64,000 bases of DNA from Lacimicrobium sp. SS2-24 (GTDB lineage Bacteria; Pseudomonadota; Gammaproteobacteria; Enterobacterales; Alteromonadaceae). Below the pieces are notes generated by a model. That model had not been told where the DNA came from. It searched no databases and was given only the letters and a program-made list of their open reading frames with translations. How positions within the stretch are numbered: position 1 is the stretch's first letter; each line of letters starts with the position of its first letter. The DNA is taken from contig NZ_NIWW01000001.1 in NCBI RefSeq assembly GCF_002201535.1, positions 124,001-188,000 on the forward strand. Direction: 5' to 3'. Positions 48,195 through 58,299 of this stretch are shown piece by piece. A program made the position numbers and the translations under genes.

Positions 48195-49382
48195 TCAGAG
48201 CACCCGGCACACCAAACCTTTGAGATAATAGCCTTCCGGGTAGGAGCTGGCCACGGGGTGGTCCGCGGCTTGTGATAACCGCTCAAGAAACTGCACCTGT
48301 CGTCCTGCATCCAGAGCGGCATCGGCTACCACTTTGTGAAACAGATCTGTGGGCATTAATCCTGAACAGGAAAAGGTACACAGTATCCCGCCCGCTTCAA
48401 GTAACTGCATGGCATACATATTGATGTCTTTATAGCCCCGACAGGCACGGTTAAGGCCGGCTTTACTGTCTACAAATTTGGGCGGGTCGAGAATAATCTG
48501 ATCAAATTTACGCCCTTCGCTGCTGTAGTCTCTAAGAGCCTGAAAGACATCAGCCTGAATAAAGTCTGCCCGGTTCACATCCAGTTGATTAATTTCCAGG
48601 TTACGTCGCGCCATGCTTAACGCCTCTTGTGAGACATCCATGTTGATCACTTTTTTCGCACCGTTGGCCAGGGCATAACTGGCAAAGGTACCGGTGTAAC
48701 TGAAGCAGTTGAGAACGGTTTTATCTAAAGCATAGCTGGCGGCTATGGCTCGGTTATCACGCTGATCTAAATAGAAGCCGGTTTTGTGGCCACGGCGGGG
48801 GTCGAGCAGCACTTTGATGCCGTTTTCTTCAATACAGACTTCATCGGCCACTTCACCGTGCAGAACCTGGACCAGTGGCTCAAGTCCCTCCTTTTTTCTT
48901 ACTGCCACATCGGAGCGCTCCAGTATGGCGCAATCGGGAAAACATTTTTGTAACGCCCAGACGATTTTAGCGCGGTGCTTGTCGGCGCCGGCACTGAGTA
49001 ACTGACAAACCAGCAGGTTATCGTATTTATCGATAGTGACACCAGGTAAACGATCTGATTCAGCCGCGACCACTCTGAAGCCGGTAAGACCGTTGCGGGC
49101 GATCAGCGCCTGGCGTCCTTCCAGAGCCGCTTCAATGCGTCTCAGAAAAAAGCCATTATCAATCACTTCATCGCGTTCAAAGGTCCAGATACGGATCTGT
49201 ATCTGTGAGTGAGGGGACCAGGCGCCCCGGCCCAGCCAGGTATTATCGCTGGCGTAGACATCGACGGTGTCGCCGGCGCGCAGTTTTCCTTTTTGCTTGT
49301 CAATGGCGCTGGCAAAAACCCAGGGATGATGACGGAGAAGGGATTTTTCGCGCTGCGGATGCAAAACCACACTGGATGTCAT
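48195..49382 (-). CDS. rlmI: 23S rRNA m5C1962 methyltransferase RlmI
   Basis: RlmI methylates C1962 of 23S rRNA. The 395-residue protein has an N-terminal PUA domain ([37 protein letters not shown]), the SAM-binding [19 protein letters not shown], motif IV ILDPPKF and the catalytic-region FSCSG. Length equals E. coli RlmI (396). I start at the ATG at 49382 ([10 protein letters not shown]); the longer frame runs into the acylphosphatase gene on the other strand. It converges on the PilZ gene and diverges from acyP. Confidence 0.94.
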   Translation of the reverse strand: MTSSVVLHPQREKSLLRHHPWVFASAIDKQKGKLRAGDTVDVYASDNTWLGRGAWSPHSQIQIRIWTFERDEVIDNGFFLRRIEAALEGRQALIARNGLTGFRVVAAESDRLPGVTIDKYDNLLVCQLLSAGADKHRAKIVWALQKCFPDCAILERSDVAVRKKEGLEPLVQVLHGEVADEVCIEENGIKVLLDPRRGHKTGFYLDQRDNRAIAASYALDKTVLNCFSYTGTFASYALANGAKKVINMDVSQEALSMARRNLEINQLDVNRADFIQADVFQALRDYSSEGRKFDQIILDPPKFVDSKAGLNRACRGYKDINMYAMQLLEAGGILCTFSCSGLMPTDLFHKVVADAALDAGRQVQFLERLSQAADHPVASSYPEGYYLKGLVCRVL

Positions 49383-49485
49383 AGCATTAAACTCAATTGT
49401 CAGACTGATGAGGCGCGATTCTATACCCAAATGACCACAAAATGCAGGTTTGCGCACCACAGTGATAAAATAAAACGAGGGCATT

Positions 49486-49758
49486 ATGACGCAACAATGT
49501 ATAAAAGCCCGGGTAACCGGCAAGGTCCAGGGCGTATTCTTTCGCCGCAACACGCAAATGGAAGCCAAGCGCCTGGGCATAGTCGGTTATGCCAAAAACC
49601 TCAGTGATGGCAGTGTTGAGGTACTGGCTTGTGGTGAACCCAGAGCCCTGGAGCAATTAACCGAGTTTTTGCATCAGGGGCCAGAAAAGAGTCGGGTGGA
49701 TAGCGTTGATGTCGAATCTGCCGGGCAACACCCGACTAACGGTTTCGACGTGCTGTGA
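49486..49758 (+). CDS. acyP: Acylphosphatase
   Basis: Acylphosphatase hydrolyses acyl phosphates. The 90-residue protein has the active-site Arg in [13 protein letters not shown] and Asn in [14 protein letters not shown]. coli yccX lies beside rlmI as here. The stop overlaps the next ATG as TGATG, coupling it to the quinone oxidoreductase. Confidence 0.95.
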   Translation: MTQQCIKARVTGKVQGVFFRRNTQMEAKRLGIVGYAKNLSDGSVEVLACGEPRALEQLTEFLHQGPEKSRVDSVDVESAGQHPTNGFDVL

Positions 49759-50723
49759 TGCGTTATATTCAACATTCTGAGAATGGCGAAATGACAATTG
49801 CCGAGACTGCCAAACCAGAAAAACGCCCCAACCAGGTACTGGTGAAGGTGATTGCTTTTGGCATCAACCGAGCAGATTTGTTGCAGCGCCAGGGTAAATA
49901 TCCGCCGCCTCCCGGTGAAAGCCATATACTGGGCCTGGAAATGGCCGGTGAGGTCGTTGCTGTACCTGACGGCTCCTGCTGGCAGCAAGGGGACCGCGTC
50001 TGCGGCCTGGTGGCAGGGGGAGGGTATGCCGAGTATGTCAGTGTTAATCAGGATCACCTGATGCGAGTCCCCGATACGCTTTCACTGGAGGATGCTGCGG
50101 GCCTTGCGGAAGTGTACCTGACTGCCTATCAGGCACTGTTTCTGCTCGCTGATTTGCAGTCGGGTGAGTCTCTGCTGTTGCATGCAGGAGCCAGTGGGGT
50201 AGGTTCTGCTGCTATTCAACTAGCGCGCCTTAAAGGTGCCCGTGTTGCCGTTACCGCCTCTTCGACCGATAAACTGGATTTCTGCCGCGCACTGGGTGCA
50301 GAGCTGCTGATTAATTACAAAGAGCAGGATTTTGCCAGTGAGATCAAAAACTCCTGGAAAGGTGTGGATGTGATCGTCGACATTGTCGGTGGCGATTACC
50401 TCAACCGCAATCTGCAAGCATTGACGCTCGACGGGCGCATTGTGCAACTGGCCATGTTGCAGGGGCGTTATGCCGATAAACTGGATATGGCGAAAATGTT
50501 GCAAAAACGCGCGACATTGATGGCCTCGACACTGCGTAATCGTGACGACGCCTACAAAGCGGAATTGGTCAGTGCTTTTAGCCGGGACTGTCTACCTGCT
50601 TTCAGTCAGGGGCGGTTGAAGGTGTGTGTGCATCACCATTATGCAGCCAATGACATTGAGCTGGCCCACCAGCAACTGGAAAGCAACCGGAACTGCGGTA
50701 AGGTCATTGCCTACTGGGACTGA
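49758..50723 (+). CDS. NAD(P)H-quinone oxidoreductase (PIG3-type, zinc-independent MDR)
   Basis: This 321-residue protein is a medium-chain reductase of the QOR/PIG3 type that probably reduces quinones or enones with NADPH. The conserved parts are [26 protein letters not shown], and the nucleotide motif [15 protein letters not shown]; the zinc ligands of alcohol dehydrogenases are absent. It is translationally coupled to acyP and converges on rnhA (gap about 0 between stops, 13-base overlap of the coding ends). Confidence 0.9.
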   Translation: MRYIQHSENGEMTIAETAKPEKRPNQVLVKVIAFGINRADLLQRQGKYPPPPGESHILGLEMAGEVVAVPDGSCWQQGDRVCGLVAGGGYAEYVSVNQDHLMRVPDTLSLEDAAGLAEVYLTAYQALFLLADLQSGESLLLHAGASGVGSAAIQLARLKGARVAVTASSTDKLDFCRALGAELLINYKEQDFASEIKNSWKGVDVIVDIVGGDYLNRNLQALTLDGRIVQLAMLQGRYADKLDMAKMLQKRATLMASTLRNRDDAYKAELVSAFSRDCLPAFSQGRLKVCVHHHYAANDIELAHQQLESNRNCGKVIAYWD

Positions 50724-51175
50724 AATCCGCTATCCTCAATTAACCCCGAACCCTCGGCTGCACTGCGCGCCAGCTCATCACAGCGCTCATTTTCAGTGTG
50801 ACCGCTGTGCCCTTTTACCCAGTGCCAATGGACTTTGTGTTTCTGGCTCAGGGTGTCGAGTAACTGCCACAGATCAACGTTCTTAACTGGCTTTTTGTCT
50901 GCGGTTCGCCAGCCGTTTTTACGCCAGTTATGGATCCACTGATTAATGCCCTGACGCAGATACTGGCTGTCGGTGGTCAGATGCACCTCGCAGGGCTCTT
51001 TCAGGCTATCGAGGCCAGCTACAGCCGCCATCATTTCCATTCTGTTATTGGTTGTAAGGCGATAGCCCTGACTGAGTTCTTTAACGTGATGGTTGTACTT
51101 CATGACGACACCGTAGCCTCCGGGACCTGGGTTGCCCAGGCAGGAACCATCGGTAAATACCTTGATTGTTTTCAT
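50711..51175 (-). CDS. rnhA: Ribonuclease HI
   Basis: RNase HI cuts the RNA strand of RNA-DNA hybrids, removing R-loops and primers. The 154-residue protein has the DEDD catalytic carboxylates in [14 protein letters not shown], the Glu of [20 protein letters not shown] and [12 protein letters not shown]. It is divergent from dnaQ, as in E. coli, and its last 13 bases overlap the convergent oxidoreductase gene. Confidence 0.97.
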   Translation of the reverse strand: MKTIKVFTDGSCLGNPGPGGYGVVMKYNHHVKELSQGYRLTTNNRMEMMAAVAGLDSLKEPCEVHLTTDSQYLRQGINQWIHNWRKNGWRTADKKPVKNVDLWQLLDTLSQKHKVHWHWVKGHSGHTENERCDELARSAAEGSGLIEDSGFQSQ

Positions 51176-51301
51176 AGACAGGTTGTATGTATGGGTTAAC
51201 GACTTTTCGCCAGTATATCTTTAACTGGCCCTGATGTGGCACTTTTACCCCTTTTCTCGTGCGCAGGAGCGAAAGCACTACTGACTTGGACACGCATCAA
51301 G

Positions 51302-51329
51302 TTACACTGACCCGGGGCTTGGGTATAAT
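51302..51329 (+). promoter_or_regulatory. dnaQ promoter
   Basis: A perfect TATAAT at 51324-51329 with a weak TTACAC 16 bases upstream. The predicted start is about 30 bases before the dnaQ ATG. Confidence 0.5.
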
Positions 51330-51365
51330 GCTCCTTATGCACAATAGAATAAAAAGAGATTGTTG

Positions 51366-52079
51366 ATGAGACAAATTGTACTGGACACTGAAACCACAGG
51401 TATTGACCCGAAACAGGGACACAAAATTATTGAGATTGGCTGTGTGGAGCTGAACAATCGACGTCTCACTGGCGAGCATTTCCATGTGTATATCAATCCA
51501 CAGCGGGAAGTTGAACAGGAAGCCATTGAAGTGCATGGCATCACTAACGAAATGCTCGCCGACAAACCCTCCTTTTCCGAGATTGCCCCGCAATTTCGCG
51601 AATTTATCCAGGGTGCACAATTAGTTATCCATAATGCGGCCTTTGATGTTGGCTTTATGGACCATGAATTTTTGCTGACCGGCCAGAAGCCGGGATTCAC
51701 AGGCAGTATTTGTACCATACTGGATACGCTGACGCTGGCCAGAAAGATGCACCCAGGGCAGAAGAATAACCTCGATGCATTGTGTAAACGCTACGGCATA
51801 GACAACTCTCATCGAACCCTGCACGGCGCCTTACTCGATGCCGAAATACTGGCTGACGTGTATCTGCTGATGACCGGCGGGCAGACGGCATTAAACCTCA
51901 GTGGCAACAGCAGTAGCGACGGGAGTGATAAGAGTCAGGGGATCCGGCGGTTGCCACAAAACCGTGAAGCGCTAAAGATTATCCGCGCGTCGGCCGATGA
52001 ACTCAAAGAACATGAAAGCCGGCTCGACTTGATTGAGAATAAAGGTGGAAGTTGCATTTGGCGTCAATGTGCGGAGTAA
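51366..52079 (+). CDS. dnaQ: DNA polymerase III epsilon (proofreading) subunit
   Basis: DnaQ is the 3'-5' proofreading exonuclease of the replicative polymerase. The 237-residue protein has Exo I LDTETTGIDP, Exo II HNAAFDVGFMDHE and Exo III-epsilon HRTLHGALLDAEILADVY, and a C-terminal tail (about 185-237) that binds the alpha subunit. I choose ATG 51366 over the TTG codons at 51360 and 51363. TIGR03503 follows after one base. Confidence 0.97.
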   Translation: MRQIVLDTETTGIDPKQGHKIIEIGCVELNNRRLTGEHFHVYINPQREVEQEAIEVHGITNEMLADKPSFSEIAPQFREFIQGAQLVIHNAAFDVGFMDHEFLLTGQKPGFTGSICTILDTLTLARKMHPGQKNNLDALCKRYGIDNSHRTLHGALLDAEILADVYLLMTGGQTALNLSGNSSSDGSDKSQGIRRLPQNREALKIIRASADELKEHESRLDLIENKGGSCIWRQCAE

Positions 52080-52080
52080 T

Positions 52081-53457
52081 ATGAGAATACAACAGGGAGT
52101 CTTTCTGGTGCTGTTGCTGGCAATGGCGCCTTTCACTTTTGCGCAGCAAGGGAATGAGGCGCAGGACACCAGTGCGCCCCCGCCTAACCCCATTACCATG
52201 TTGTCGTCTGACCAATACCTCAACAGCATTGAGCTGTTGCAGAACCGTTTTCGCATTGATTATAAGGTTGACGAACTCACCCTGGTGTTTTTCCGGGAAT
52301 ATGGTTCGGCGCCAGTGGTACTGGTACGCCCCGATGGCAGCAAAATTCTTCCTCACAACAGTGACAATAACGATGACATTGACTGGTATGACGATACCAC
52401 GTACGACCTGGTAAGAATTAAAAAGCCCATGCCCGGACCCTGGCAGGCGGTGGGGCAACTTTTGCCCGGTAGTAAAGTGATGGTGGTCAGTGACATTCGC
52501 TTGCAGGCTGAGCCGCTGCCGGAGCTGGTTTTTTCCGGTGAAGTGTTAAAGCTGACCGCGTACCTGACCAATGGTGGTAAACCCATCGAATACGTTGAGT
52601 TTGGCAATGCAGTGGAACTTACCGTCGAGTTTATCAGCACCAACAATCCCGATTTTACCAACTTTGGCGCCGAAACCGAACTGGTGGCTCGCTATGAAGA
52701 CAATGGCATGGGCATGGATGAATACCCCATGGACGGCACCTTTACCGGACAATTTAACCTGAGTATCCCTGAAGGGCAGTGGAAACCGGTGTATACCACC
52801 ACCACGGCTATGTTCAGTCGCGAGGAGGAAGGGGAGCCGCTGGTACTGCTACCAAATCCGATGAAGCTCTCTGTGGATCAGGATCAGGGTGACGGGCGCC
52901 ATCGTCTGAATATTGATGTGGATCGCGAAGTAGTCGACATCGAGAGTCTGCTGGTGGACGGAAAAATTCGTTACCCCAATGGTGATGTGCTGAGTTTTTC
53001 TCTTACTGAGCCTTCGGATCAGCCCCGCGTAACAGAAATTCTGAATATTGAGTACGGCATCTTCAGGATCAAAATGACTGCTTACGGTAAGACCGTAAAT
53101 GGTCGCGACTTTGTTCTGGATGTACCAGAATTCAGCTTCCTCTCTGAAGCTCCACTGCCGCCGGAGCCTGACGCAGCACAAGGCGAGGGCGCCATTGCCG
53201 AAAACCTGGATTTAGAAGCCCAGGCCAGTGCAGAGCTGGCAGCACAGCAGAATCCTGAACCAGCAGGGGGCGAAGAAGACACCAGCATGGAGAATGTGTG
53301 GTTCATCATCGGGCTGGCTAATCTATTGTTGGTGGTAATAGGTGGGGCCATGATTGGATTCTTCATGTTGGGCAAGGGTAGGATCCGTAACCCCCTCAAA
53401 GGACGACTGTCGTTTAAACGCAAAAAATCCGATAAAGAGGATACCAGCGGCCAATAG
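52081..53457 (+). CDS. TIGR03503 family exported membrane protein
   Basis: This 458-residue protein has a signal peptide (MRIQQGVFLVLLLAMAPFTF, cleavage near AQQ), a large periplasmic beta-rich part, an acidic/alanine-rich linker (about 370-405) and one transmembrane segment near the C-terminus (about 417-440) with a basic cytoplasmic tail. It matches the TIGR03503 family of marine gammaproteobacteria, whose function is unknown. The dnaQ stop and its ATG are separated by one base, so both come from one transcript. Confidence 0.82.
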   Translation: MRIQQGVFLVLLLAMAPFTFAQQGNEAQDTSAPPPNPITMLSSDQYLNSIELLQNRFRIDYKVDELTLVFFREYGSAPVVLVRPDGSKILPHNSDNNDDIDWYDDTTYDLVRIKKPMPGPWQAVGQLLPGSKVMVVSDIRLQAEPLPELVFSGEVLKLTAYLTNGGKPIEYVEFGNAVELTVEFISTNNPDFTNFGAETELVARYEDNGMGMDEYPMDGTFTGQFNLSIPEGQWKPVYTTTTAMFSREEEGEPLVLLPNPMKLSVDQDQGDGRHRLNIDVDREVVDIESLLVDGKIRYPNGDVLSFSLTEPSDQPRVTEILNIEYGIFRIKMTAYGKTVNGRDFVLDVPEFSFLSEAPLPPEPDAAQGEGAIAENLDLEAQASAELAAQQNPEPAGGEEDTSMENVWFIIGLANLLLVVIGGAMIGFFMLGKGRIRNPLKGRLSFKRKKSDKEDTSGQ

Positions 53458-53559
53458 CCTGCGCGTGCTCTGGCTGATCGTAAAACGTCCAGTTTGATTA
53501 ATAATGCTGCAAACGGCGCGATATGGCGCTGTTTTGCGTGTTTTTGCTGGAAAAAGTGG

Positions 53560-53588
53560 TTGACTCACTCAGGGGTTAACCGTATCAT
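53560..53588 (+). promoter_or_regulatory. tRNA-Asp operon promoter
   Basis: TTGACT (53560-53565) and TATCAT (53583-53588) are 17 bases apart and followed by the GC-rich discriminator CTGCGCCGC. This is a strong stable-RNA promoter of the stringent type, about 60 bases before the first tRNA. Confidence 0.7.
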
Positions 53589-53654
53589 CTGCGCCGCAGT
53601 TGAGGATGAGCGCCTCGCTTTTCACCCTTAACTGTATGATTTATATAAGAAACT

Positions 53655-53731
53655 GGAGCGGTAGTTCAGTTGGTTAGAATACCGGCCTGTCACGCCGGGG
53701 GTCGCGGGTTCGAGTCCCGTCCGCTCCGCCA
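53655..53731 (+). tRNA. tRNA-Asp(GUC), copy 1
   Basis: This 77-base tRNA has acceptor arms GGAGCGG/CCGCTCC, anticodon GTC at 53689-53691 in the loop CTGTCAC, T-loop GGGTTCGAGTCCC, discriminator G and an encoded CCA. Confidence 0.98.
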
Positions 53732-53761
53732 CTTTCTTGTATAAATCCCATTGTTTGTGTT

Positions 53762-53838
53762 GGAGCGGTAGTTCAGTTGGTTAGAATACCGGCCTGTCAC
53801 GCCGGGGGTCGCGGGTTCGAGTCCCGTCCGCTCCGCCA
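53762..53838 (+). tRNA. tRNA-Asp(GUC), copy 2
   Basis: Identical over all 77 bases to copy 1. It is separated from copy 1 by a 30-base AT-rich spacer. Confidence 0.98.
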
Positions 53839-53857
53839 ACACACAAAGAGATTCAGC

Positions 53858-53934
53858 GGAGCGGTAGTTCAGTTGGTTAGAATACCGGCCTGTCACGCCG
53901 GGGGTCGCGGGTTCGAGTCCCGTCCGCTCCGCCA
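53858..53934 (+). tRNA. tRNA-Asp(GUC), copy 3
   Basis: Identical to copies 1 and 2. The spacer to copy 2 is 19 bases. No obvious terminator follows directly. Confidence 0.98.
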
Positions 53935-54290
53935 CTTTCTCTCTTTGCAATGGTGTTCTCGTCATACCTCATATTTCATTCAAACACGCTCAAACCGTTA
54001 ACAGCCGGTTACGTCACTGTCACTCTTACGTTGCTCTGGTTGCGTGGTGTATGCCGTTTCTACAGACTCATCCTCCTGATGCAATCATAGGACCCAACCT
54101 GAGTTGAACTCGCCTAAAAGGTATTGAAAGGTCCGACGTGTCAGCACAATGAAGAGGGAAGCTGATTGTCCGAGGGTAAGCTTATTGCTAACGGGATACG
54201 CCATCATGGGTGACCTATGCGGGGTTGCAGCAGCATGTTGCCCGGCCCTGTTTTGGCAGCACAGCGCTGAAGGACTCTTTTTACGTATAA
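53935..54290. other. Spacer without visible gene
   Basis: I see no tRNA and no credible coding frame here; the frame 54149-54352 has an atypical composition (many Cys) and no ribosome-binding site, and it overlaps the terminator. The tRNA transcript probably ends within this stretch. Confidence 0.4.
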
Positions 54291-54321
54291 AAAAAGCCAG
54301 TCATCAGCTGACTGGCTTTTT
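54291..54321. terminator. Bidirectional terminator beside fadE
   Basis: GCCAGTCA (54296-54303) pairs with TGACTGGC (54309-54316) across TCAGC, flanked by five A residues and five T residues. It ends fadE on the minus strand and can stop plus-strand transcription. Confidence 0.9.
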
Positions 54322-54359
54322 GTTATCTGCGGATTCTAAGTTACCGCTTTAGTGCCTGA

Positions 54360-56822
54360 TCAGGCAGCTTTTGCTGATTTCTTCTTGTCTTTTTGCAACA
54401 GACTCTTGTCAGCCATCAGCTCTTCGGTGTCGAAGTCATCAACATTGATGGTGTCCAGACGCTGTATTTCGGTGCGTCTTAGCAAATCAGCTTCCTGTTC
54501 AGTCAGAACGCCCAGCTCCAGGCCTTTGTCTGCAATTTTATCCAGTTGTACAAAGGGGAAGCGTTCGTTCGCCGCTTTGCACACTTTGTCATACAGTGGC
54601 TCAGACGCCAATACATCATCCAGCGCCTGTTCCAGTCTGCCAAAGGGATTGCTCTCTTCGCGACTGAGATACTGCCCCTGACCCAGACGGTCACGGCTTT
54701 CACAGGGCGTTTGCAGAATGTTGGCAATCTGATGATCAAGCTTGTCTGCGGGGCGCCCAAAGTTTTTACCAAAGGGCATTACGATCAGTTTCAGTATCTT
54801 GCCAATGGCAGGGGCGGGGAAGTTATCCAGTAATTCTTCCATGGCCACCTGTGCGCGGTACAGGCTGTCCTGCATCGCCCAATGTACCAGGGGCAGATCG
54901 GCTTTCTGGCGACCTTCGTCTTCATAGCGTTTCAGTACGGCGCTGCCCATGTATACGTAGCTGAGAATGTCACCGAGCCTTGCAGATACCCGCTCCCGAC
55001 GTTTCAGCTCGCCGCCCAGCACCCCCATTGAGATGTCTGTTAAAAAGGCGAGGTTAGAGCTCAGTCTCTCCATGCCCTGATAGTAACGGCGTGTTTCGTC
55101 TTTAAACGGACTACCGGCCAGTTTCGCACCCGTCAGCGAGAACCACAGACTGCGCAGGAAGTTGCTGATAGCAAATCCGATATGACCAAATAGGGCTTTG
55201 TCGAATTCTTTAAGGGCTTCAGCACTGTCGGTGTTCTGAGCCGCATAGAGTTCTTTGAGTACATAGGGATGACAACGCATGGCTCCCTGGCCGAAAATCA
55301 TCATATTACGGGTCAGAATATTGGCTCCTTCCACGGTGATGGCAATTGGTGCGCCCTGATAGCCACGGCCAATATAGTTTTTCGGCCCCAGGATAATGCC
55401 TTTACCGCCATGTACATCCATAGAGTCATTCACCACCTGACGCATCTTTTCGGTCAGATGATATTTACAAATAGCAGAGATAACCGAAGGCTTCTGGCCA
55501 ATGTCCAGGCCTTTGGTGGTCATGCTGGTTACGGCGTCCATAAGGTAGGCGTTACCACCGATGCGTCCAAGCATTTCTTCCACCCCTTCCATCTTACCTA
55601 CAGGCATTTTGAACTGGCGGCGAATCCTTGCATAGGCTCCGGTAGCCAGCGCAGTGGTTTTTGACCCACCAGCGGAGTTGGAGGGCAGCGTAATACAGCG
55701 GCCAACCGACAGACACTCCACCAGCATTCTCCAGCCCTGACCGGCCATTTTCGGACCACCGATAATAAAATCCAGCGGCACAAACAGGTTTTCACCGCGA
55801 ATAGGACCATTCTGGAACGGAATGTTGAGAGGGAAGTGACGACGGCCAATGTCCAGGCCTTCCAGATCGGCGGGGATCAGCGCGCAGGTAATACCCAGCT
55901 CTTTTTCACTGCCGAGCAGACCTTCAGGATCCTGCATTTTAAACGCCAGACCAACGATCGTGGCAACCGGGGCAAGGGTAATGTAACGCTTGTTAAAGGT
56001 CAGTTTCATCCCCAACACTTCTTTACCTTCCCATTCGCCTTTACATACCACTCCGGTATCGGGAATGGCACCGGCGTCAGAGCCAGCTTCGGGGCTGGTC
56101 AGGGCAAAACAGGGGATTTCCTCACCGGTAGCCAGACGCGGCAGAAAATGATCTTTCTGTTCTTGGGTGCCATAGTGCTGCAACAGTTCGCCTGGGCCTA
56201 ATGAGTTAGGCACACCTACGGTAGAGGCCAGCACAATGCCTGCACCGGATAGCTTTTGCAGCACCCGTGACTGGGCGTAAGCAGAAAATTCCAGTCCGCC
56301 ATATTCTTTTTTAATGATCATGGCGAAGAATTTTTCGTCTTTGAGGAACTGCCACAGCTGCGGAGGCAAATCCGCACGAGTATGGTTGATTTCCCATTCA
56401 TCTGCCATGCGGCACGCTTCTTCCACCGGGCCGTCCAAGAACGCCTGCTCTTCAGCTGTCAGACGTGCTTTGGGTACCGCGTGCAGTTTTTCCCAGTCGG
56501 GTTTGCCACTGAAAATATCGCCGTCCCACCATACTGTACCGGCATCAATGGCCTCCTGCTCAGTGCGGGACATCTCCGGCATGATCTTTTTATAAAGACG
56601 AAAGATCGGTGCCGTCATGTAGGTTTTACGCAGGTTGCTGATGTTCAATGGCAGCGCCAAAGCGCCAAAGACAATCCAGCTAAGCACGCCAATATGACCG
56701 GCAATGGTGCCGGCCGCCAGTACCGCAGCCACCAGCAGGGTGGTTACGGTCAGTTTCAGTCGCCAATAGCTGGCGACGCCCAGGGTGATTAACACCAGTA
56801 ATAGCCAGAATGTGATTTGCAT
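54360..56822 (-). CDS. fadE: Acyl-CoA dehydrogenase FadE
   Basis: FadE catalyses the first step of beta-oxidation, forming trans-2-enoyl-CoA. The 820-residue protein has two N-terminal hydrophobic segments (membrane association), the acyl-CoA dehydrogenase core ([58 protein letters not shown]) and the long C-terminal DUF1974 extension found in FadE. Length is close to E. coli FadE (814). The upstream region holds two FadR-like sequences, so repression lifted by long-chain acyl-CoA is likely. Confidence 0.96.
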   Translation of the reverse strand: MQITFWLLLVLITLGVASYWRLKLTVTTLLVAAVLAAGTIAGHIGVLSWIVFGALALPLNISNLRKTYMTAPIFRLYKKIMPEMSRTEQEAIDAGTVWWDGDIFSGKPDWEKLHAVPKARLTAEEQAFLDGPVEEACRMADEWEINHTRADLPPQLWQFLKDEKFFAMIIKKEYGGLEFSAYAQSRVLQKLSGAGIVLASTVGVPNSLGPGELLQHYGTQEQKDHFLPRLATGEEIPCFALTSPEAGSDAGAIPDTGVVCKGEWEGKEVLGMKLTFNKRYITLAPVATIVGLAFKMQDPEGLLGSEKELGITCALIPADLEGLDIGRRHFPLNIPFQNGPIRGENLFVPLDFIIGGPKMAGQGWRMLVECLSVGRCITLPSNSAGGSKTTALATGAYARIRRQFKMPVGKMEGVEEMLGRIGGNAYLMDAVTSMTTKGLDIGQKPSVISAICKYHLTEKMRQVVNDSMDVHGGKGIILGPKNYIGRGYQGAPIAITVEGANILTRNMMIFGQGAMRCHPYVLKELYAAQNTDSAEALKEFDKALFGHIGFAISNFLRSLWFSLTGAKLAGSPFKDETRRYYQGMERLSSNLAFLTDISMGVLGGELKRRERVSARLGDILSYVYMGSAVLKRYEDEGRQKADLPLVHWAMQDSLYRAQVAMEELLDNFPAPAIGKILKLIVMPFGKNFGRPADKLDHQIANILQTPCESRDRLGQGQYLSREESNPFGRLEQALDDVLASEPLYDKVCKAANERFPFVQLDKIADKGLELGVLTEQEADLLRRTEIQRLDTINVDDFDTEELMADKSLLQKDKKKSAKAA

Positions 56823-56837
56823 GATAACTCCAGTTGT

Positions 56838-56930
56838 AAGAGGTCTGACCAGATGTGAGTGAAAATAGGCGTTTTAACACTAAAGGTCAAGCCCTTGTGG
56901 GTAAATTGCCGGTTTAACAGGTCAGACTTT
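56838..56930. promoter_or_regulatory. Two FadR-like operator sequences upstream of fadE
   Basis: On the minus strand, CTGGTCAGACCTCTT at 56852-56838 agrees with the FadR consensus CTGGTCYGACYWGTT at 13 of 15 positions. It lies 16 bases upstream of the fadE ATG. On the plus strand, AACAGGTCAGACTTT at 56916-56930 shares the core GGTCAGAC. Their centres are about 78 bases apart. Confidence 0.6.
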
Positions 56931-56966
56931 GTCTATTTAATAATAGTTGCTCAGCGAGCAGCTGGA

Positions 56967-57671
56967 TCAATCGTTGGCGGTGGGACTAACGTCAGTGGTG
57001 TAAGCGGAAAGTTGGATATCAAGCTGCTCATCGCCATCTTTGAGCTGGCGCAGCCGCACCATCTGATGATCCAGCTGTGGTGCCAGCCAGATATAGGTTT
57101 CCCGGGGGCTGTCTTTACGCACTTTCTGAAGTTTAATGGTGTCAAGCTCGCCAATCGGCAGGGTTAGCCTTTCTTCGCCCATCACAGCGAAGATCTCTTC
57201 GTCTTTTTTACCTCGCTCATTAATCGTCTGGTAATGAAAGTGGTTTTCACCCGCTGCAAGACGGCGCCGGATATCCAGATGGAATAACTGGTTGTCGGTT
57301 TCCTCAGACCAGGGCAAATGTTTATCCTGATTGACAATGATTTCGTTGTTTTGTGACGAAAAACGGATGTCTGTTTGACGGTCTTTGCCCGTTCCGCTGC
57401 GCTGGTAAGCATACTGCTGAGGAATAAACTCCCCTTTTTCAAAGCGAAACTCGCTGGTTTCCCGACGTTTGTCAGAAAGAAATAAAAAAGAAGCAGAGGA
57501 GCTGAAATGCAGGGTATAGAGACCGTCTTTGCTATGAGAGAGGCGCTGAGTGGCATGACCTAGCTCCATGCCAGAGCGAAAGGCGGTGTAATGGGCCTCG
57601 AAAGAAGAGAGCGCTTGTGCCAGGGCTGACTGGCAAAAAAGCAGCCCTGCAAGCAGATTAATCCGCAGCAT
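56967..57671 (-). CDS. Exported DUF3108 protein
   Basis: This 234-residue protein has a signal peptide (MLRINLLAGLLFCQSALAQA) and a beta-rich DUF3108 domain (FEAHYTAFRSGMELGHATQR, ETYIWLAPQLDHQMVRLRQL) seen in periplasmic proteins related to LolA-like folds. The function is unknown. I start at the ATG at 57671, inside the last 14 bases of purN; the earlier ATG at 57716 would lack a signal peptide at its start. It is therefore the third gene of a purM-purN-DUF3108 operon, as seen in Shewanella and Alteromonas. Confidence 0.82.
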   Translation of the reverse strand: MLRINLLAGLLFCQSALAQALSSFEAHYTAFRSGMELGHATQRLSHSKDGLYTLHFSSSASFLFLSDKRRETSEFRFEKGEFIPQQYAYQRSGTGKDRQTDIRFSSQNNEIIVNQDKHLPWSEETDNQLFHLDIRRRLAAGENHFHYQTINERGKKDEEIFAVMGEERLTLPIGELDTIKLQKVRKDSPRETYIWLAPQLDHQMVRLRQLKDGDEQLDIQLSAYTTDVSPTAND

Positions 57672-58296
57672 ATCCCTGTGCAGGAACCTTTTGATTATCG
57701 AGAAAAACCTGACCATCCTTTAATGCCAACCTGTCTGTACAGAACCATTTTACGACTAGTGGATAGATACAAAGTTCCTGCTGGCGCACTCGTTCGGACA
57801 GTTCTTGTTCAGTGTCGCCCTCAAACACGGGGACCTTTGCCTGCAATACGACCGGCCCCCCATCGAGTTCAGGCGTAACGAAGTGCACGCTGGCACCGTG
57901 TTCTGAATCTTTCGCTTCCAGGGCGCGCCGATGGGTATGCAAGCCTTTGTATTTGGGGAGTAAAGACGGATGAATATTGAGCATGCGGCCCTGATAATGT
58001 GCCACAAAGTCTTCACTGAGAATACGCATAAAACCGGCCAGTACAACCAGATCCGGGGAAAAGCGGTCGATCTCCGCCATCAGCGCAGCATCATAGCTTT
58101 GTCGGTCAGCAAAGCCTTTGTGACTGAGCACTGCTCTGGTAATTCCGGCTTCCGCCGCCCGAGTCAGGCCGTACGCATCGGCCTGATTAGAAATTACCGC
58201 GCTGATACGTCCGTCAATCTGCTGGTTGTTAATTGCGTCAATCAGTGACTGTAAGTTGGTGCCGTTACCGGAAATCAGTACAACAATAGATTTCAT
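57658..58296 (-). CDS. purN: Phosphoribosylglycinamide formyltransferase PurN
   Basis: PurN adds the formyl group from 10-formyltetrahydrofolate to GAR, the third step of purine synthesis. The 212-residue protein has VLISGNGTNLQSLIDA, the catalytic HPSLLPKYKGLHTH region (His and preceding Asn) and the Asp in GASVHFVTPELDGG. It follows purM by 3 bases and overlaps the next gene, so it is translationally coupled. Confidence 0.96.
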   Translation of the reverse strand: MKSIVVLISGNGTNLQSLIDAINNQQIDGRISAVISNQADAYGLTRAAEAGITRAVLSHKGFADRQSYDAALMAEIDRFSPDLVVLAGFMRILSEDFVAHYQGRMLNIHPSLLPKYKGLHTHRRALEAKDSEHGASVHFVTPELDGGPVVLQAKVPVFEGDTEQELSERVRQQELCIYPLVVKWFCTDRLALKDGQVFLDNQKVPAQGYAAD

Positions 58297-58299
58297 GGC

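Noticed and set aside
53690-53965. Minus-strand frame with a repeated AERTGLEPATPGVTGRY segment
   Set aside because: It is the antisense translation of the tandem tRNA-Asp genes, a well-known false protein.
54149-54352. 67-residue plus-strand frame between tRNA-Asp and fadE
   Set aside because: Unusual composition, no ribosome-binding site, and it reads through the terminator hairpin.
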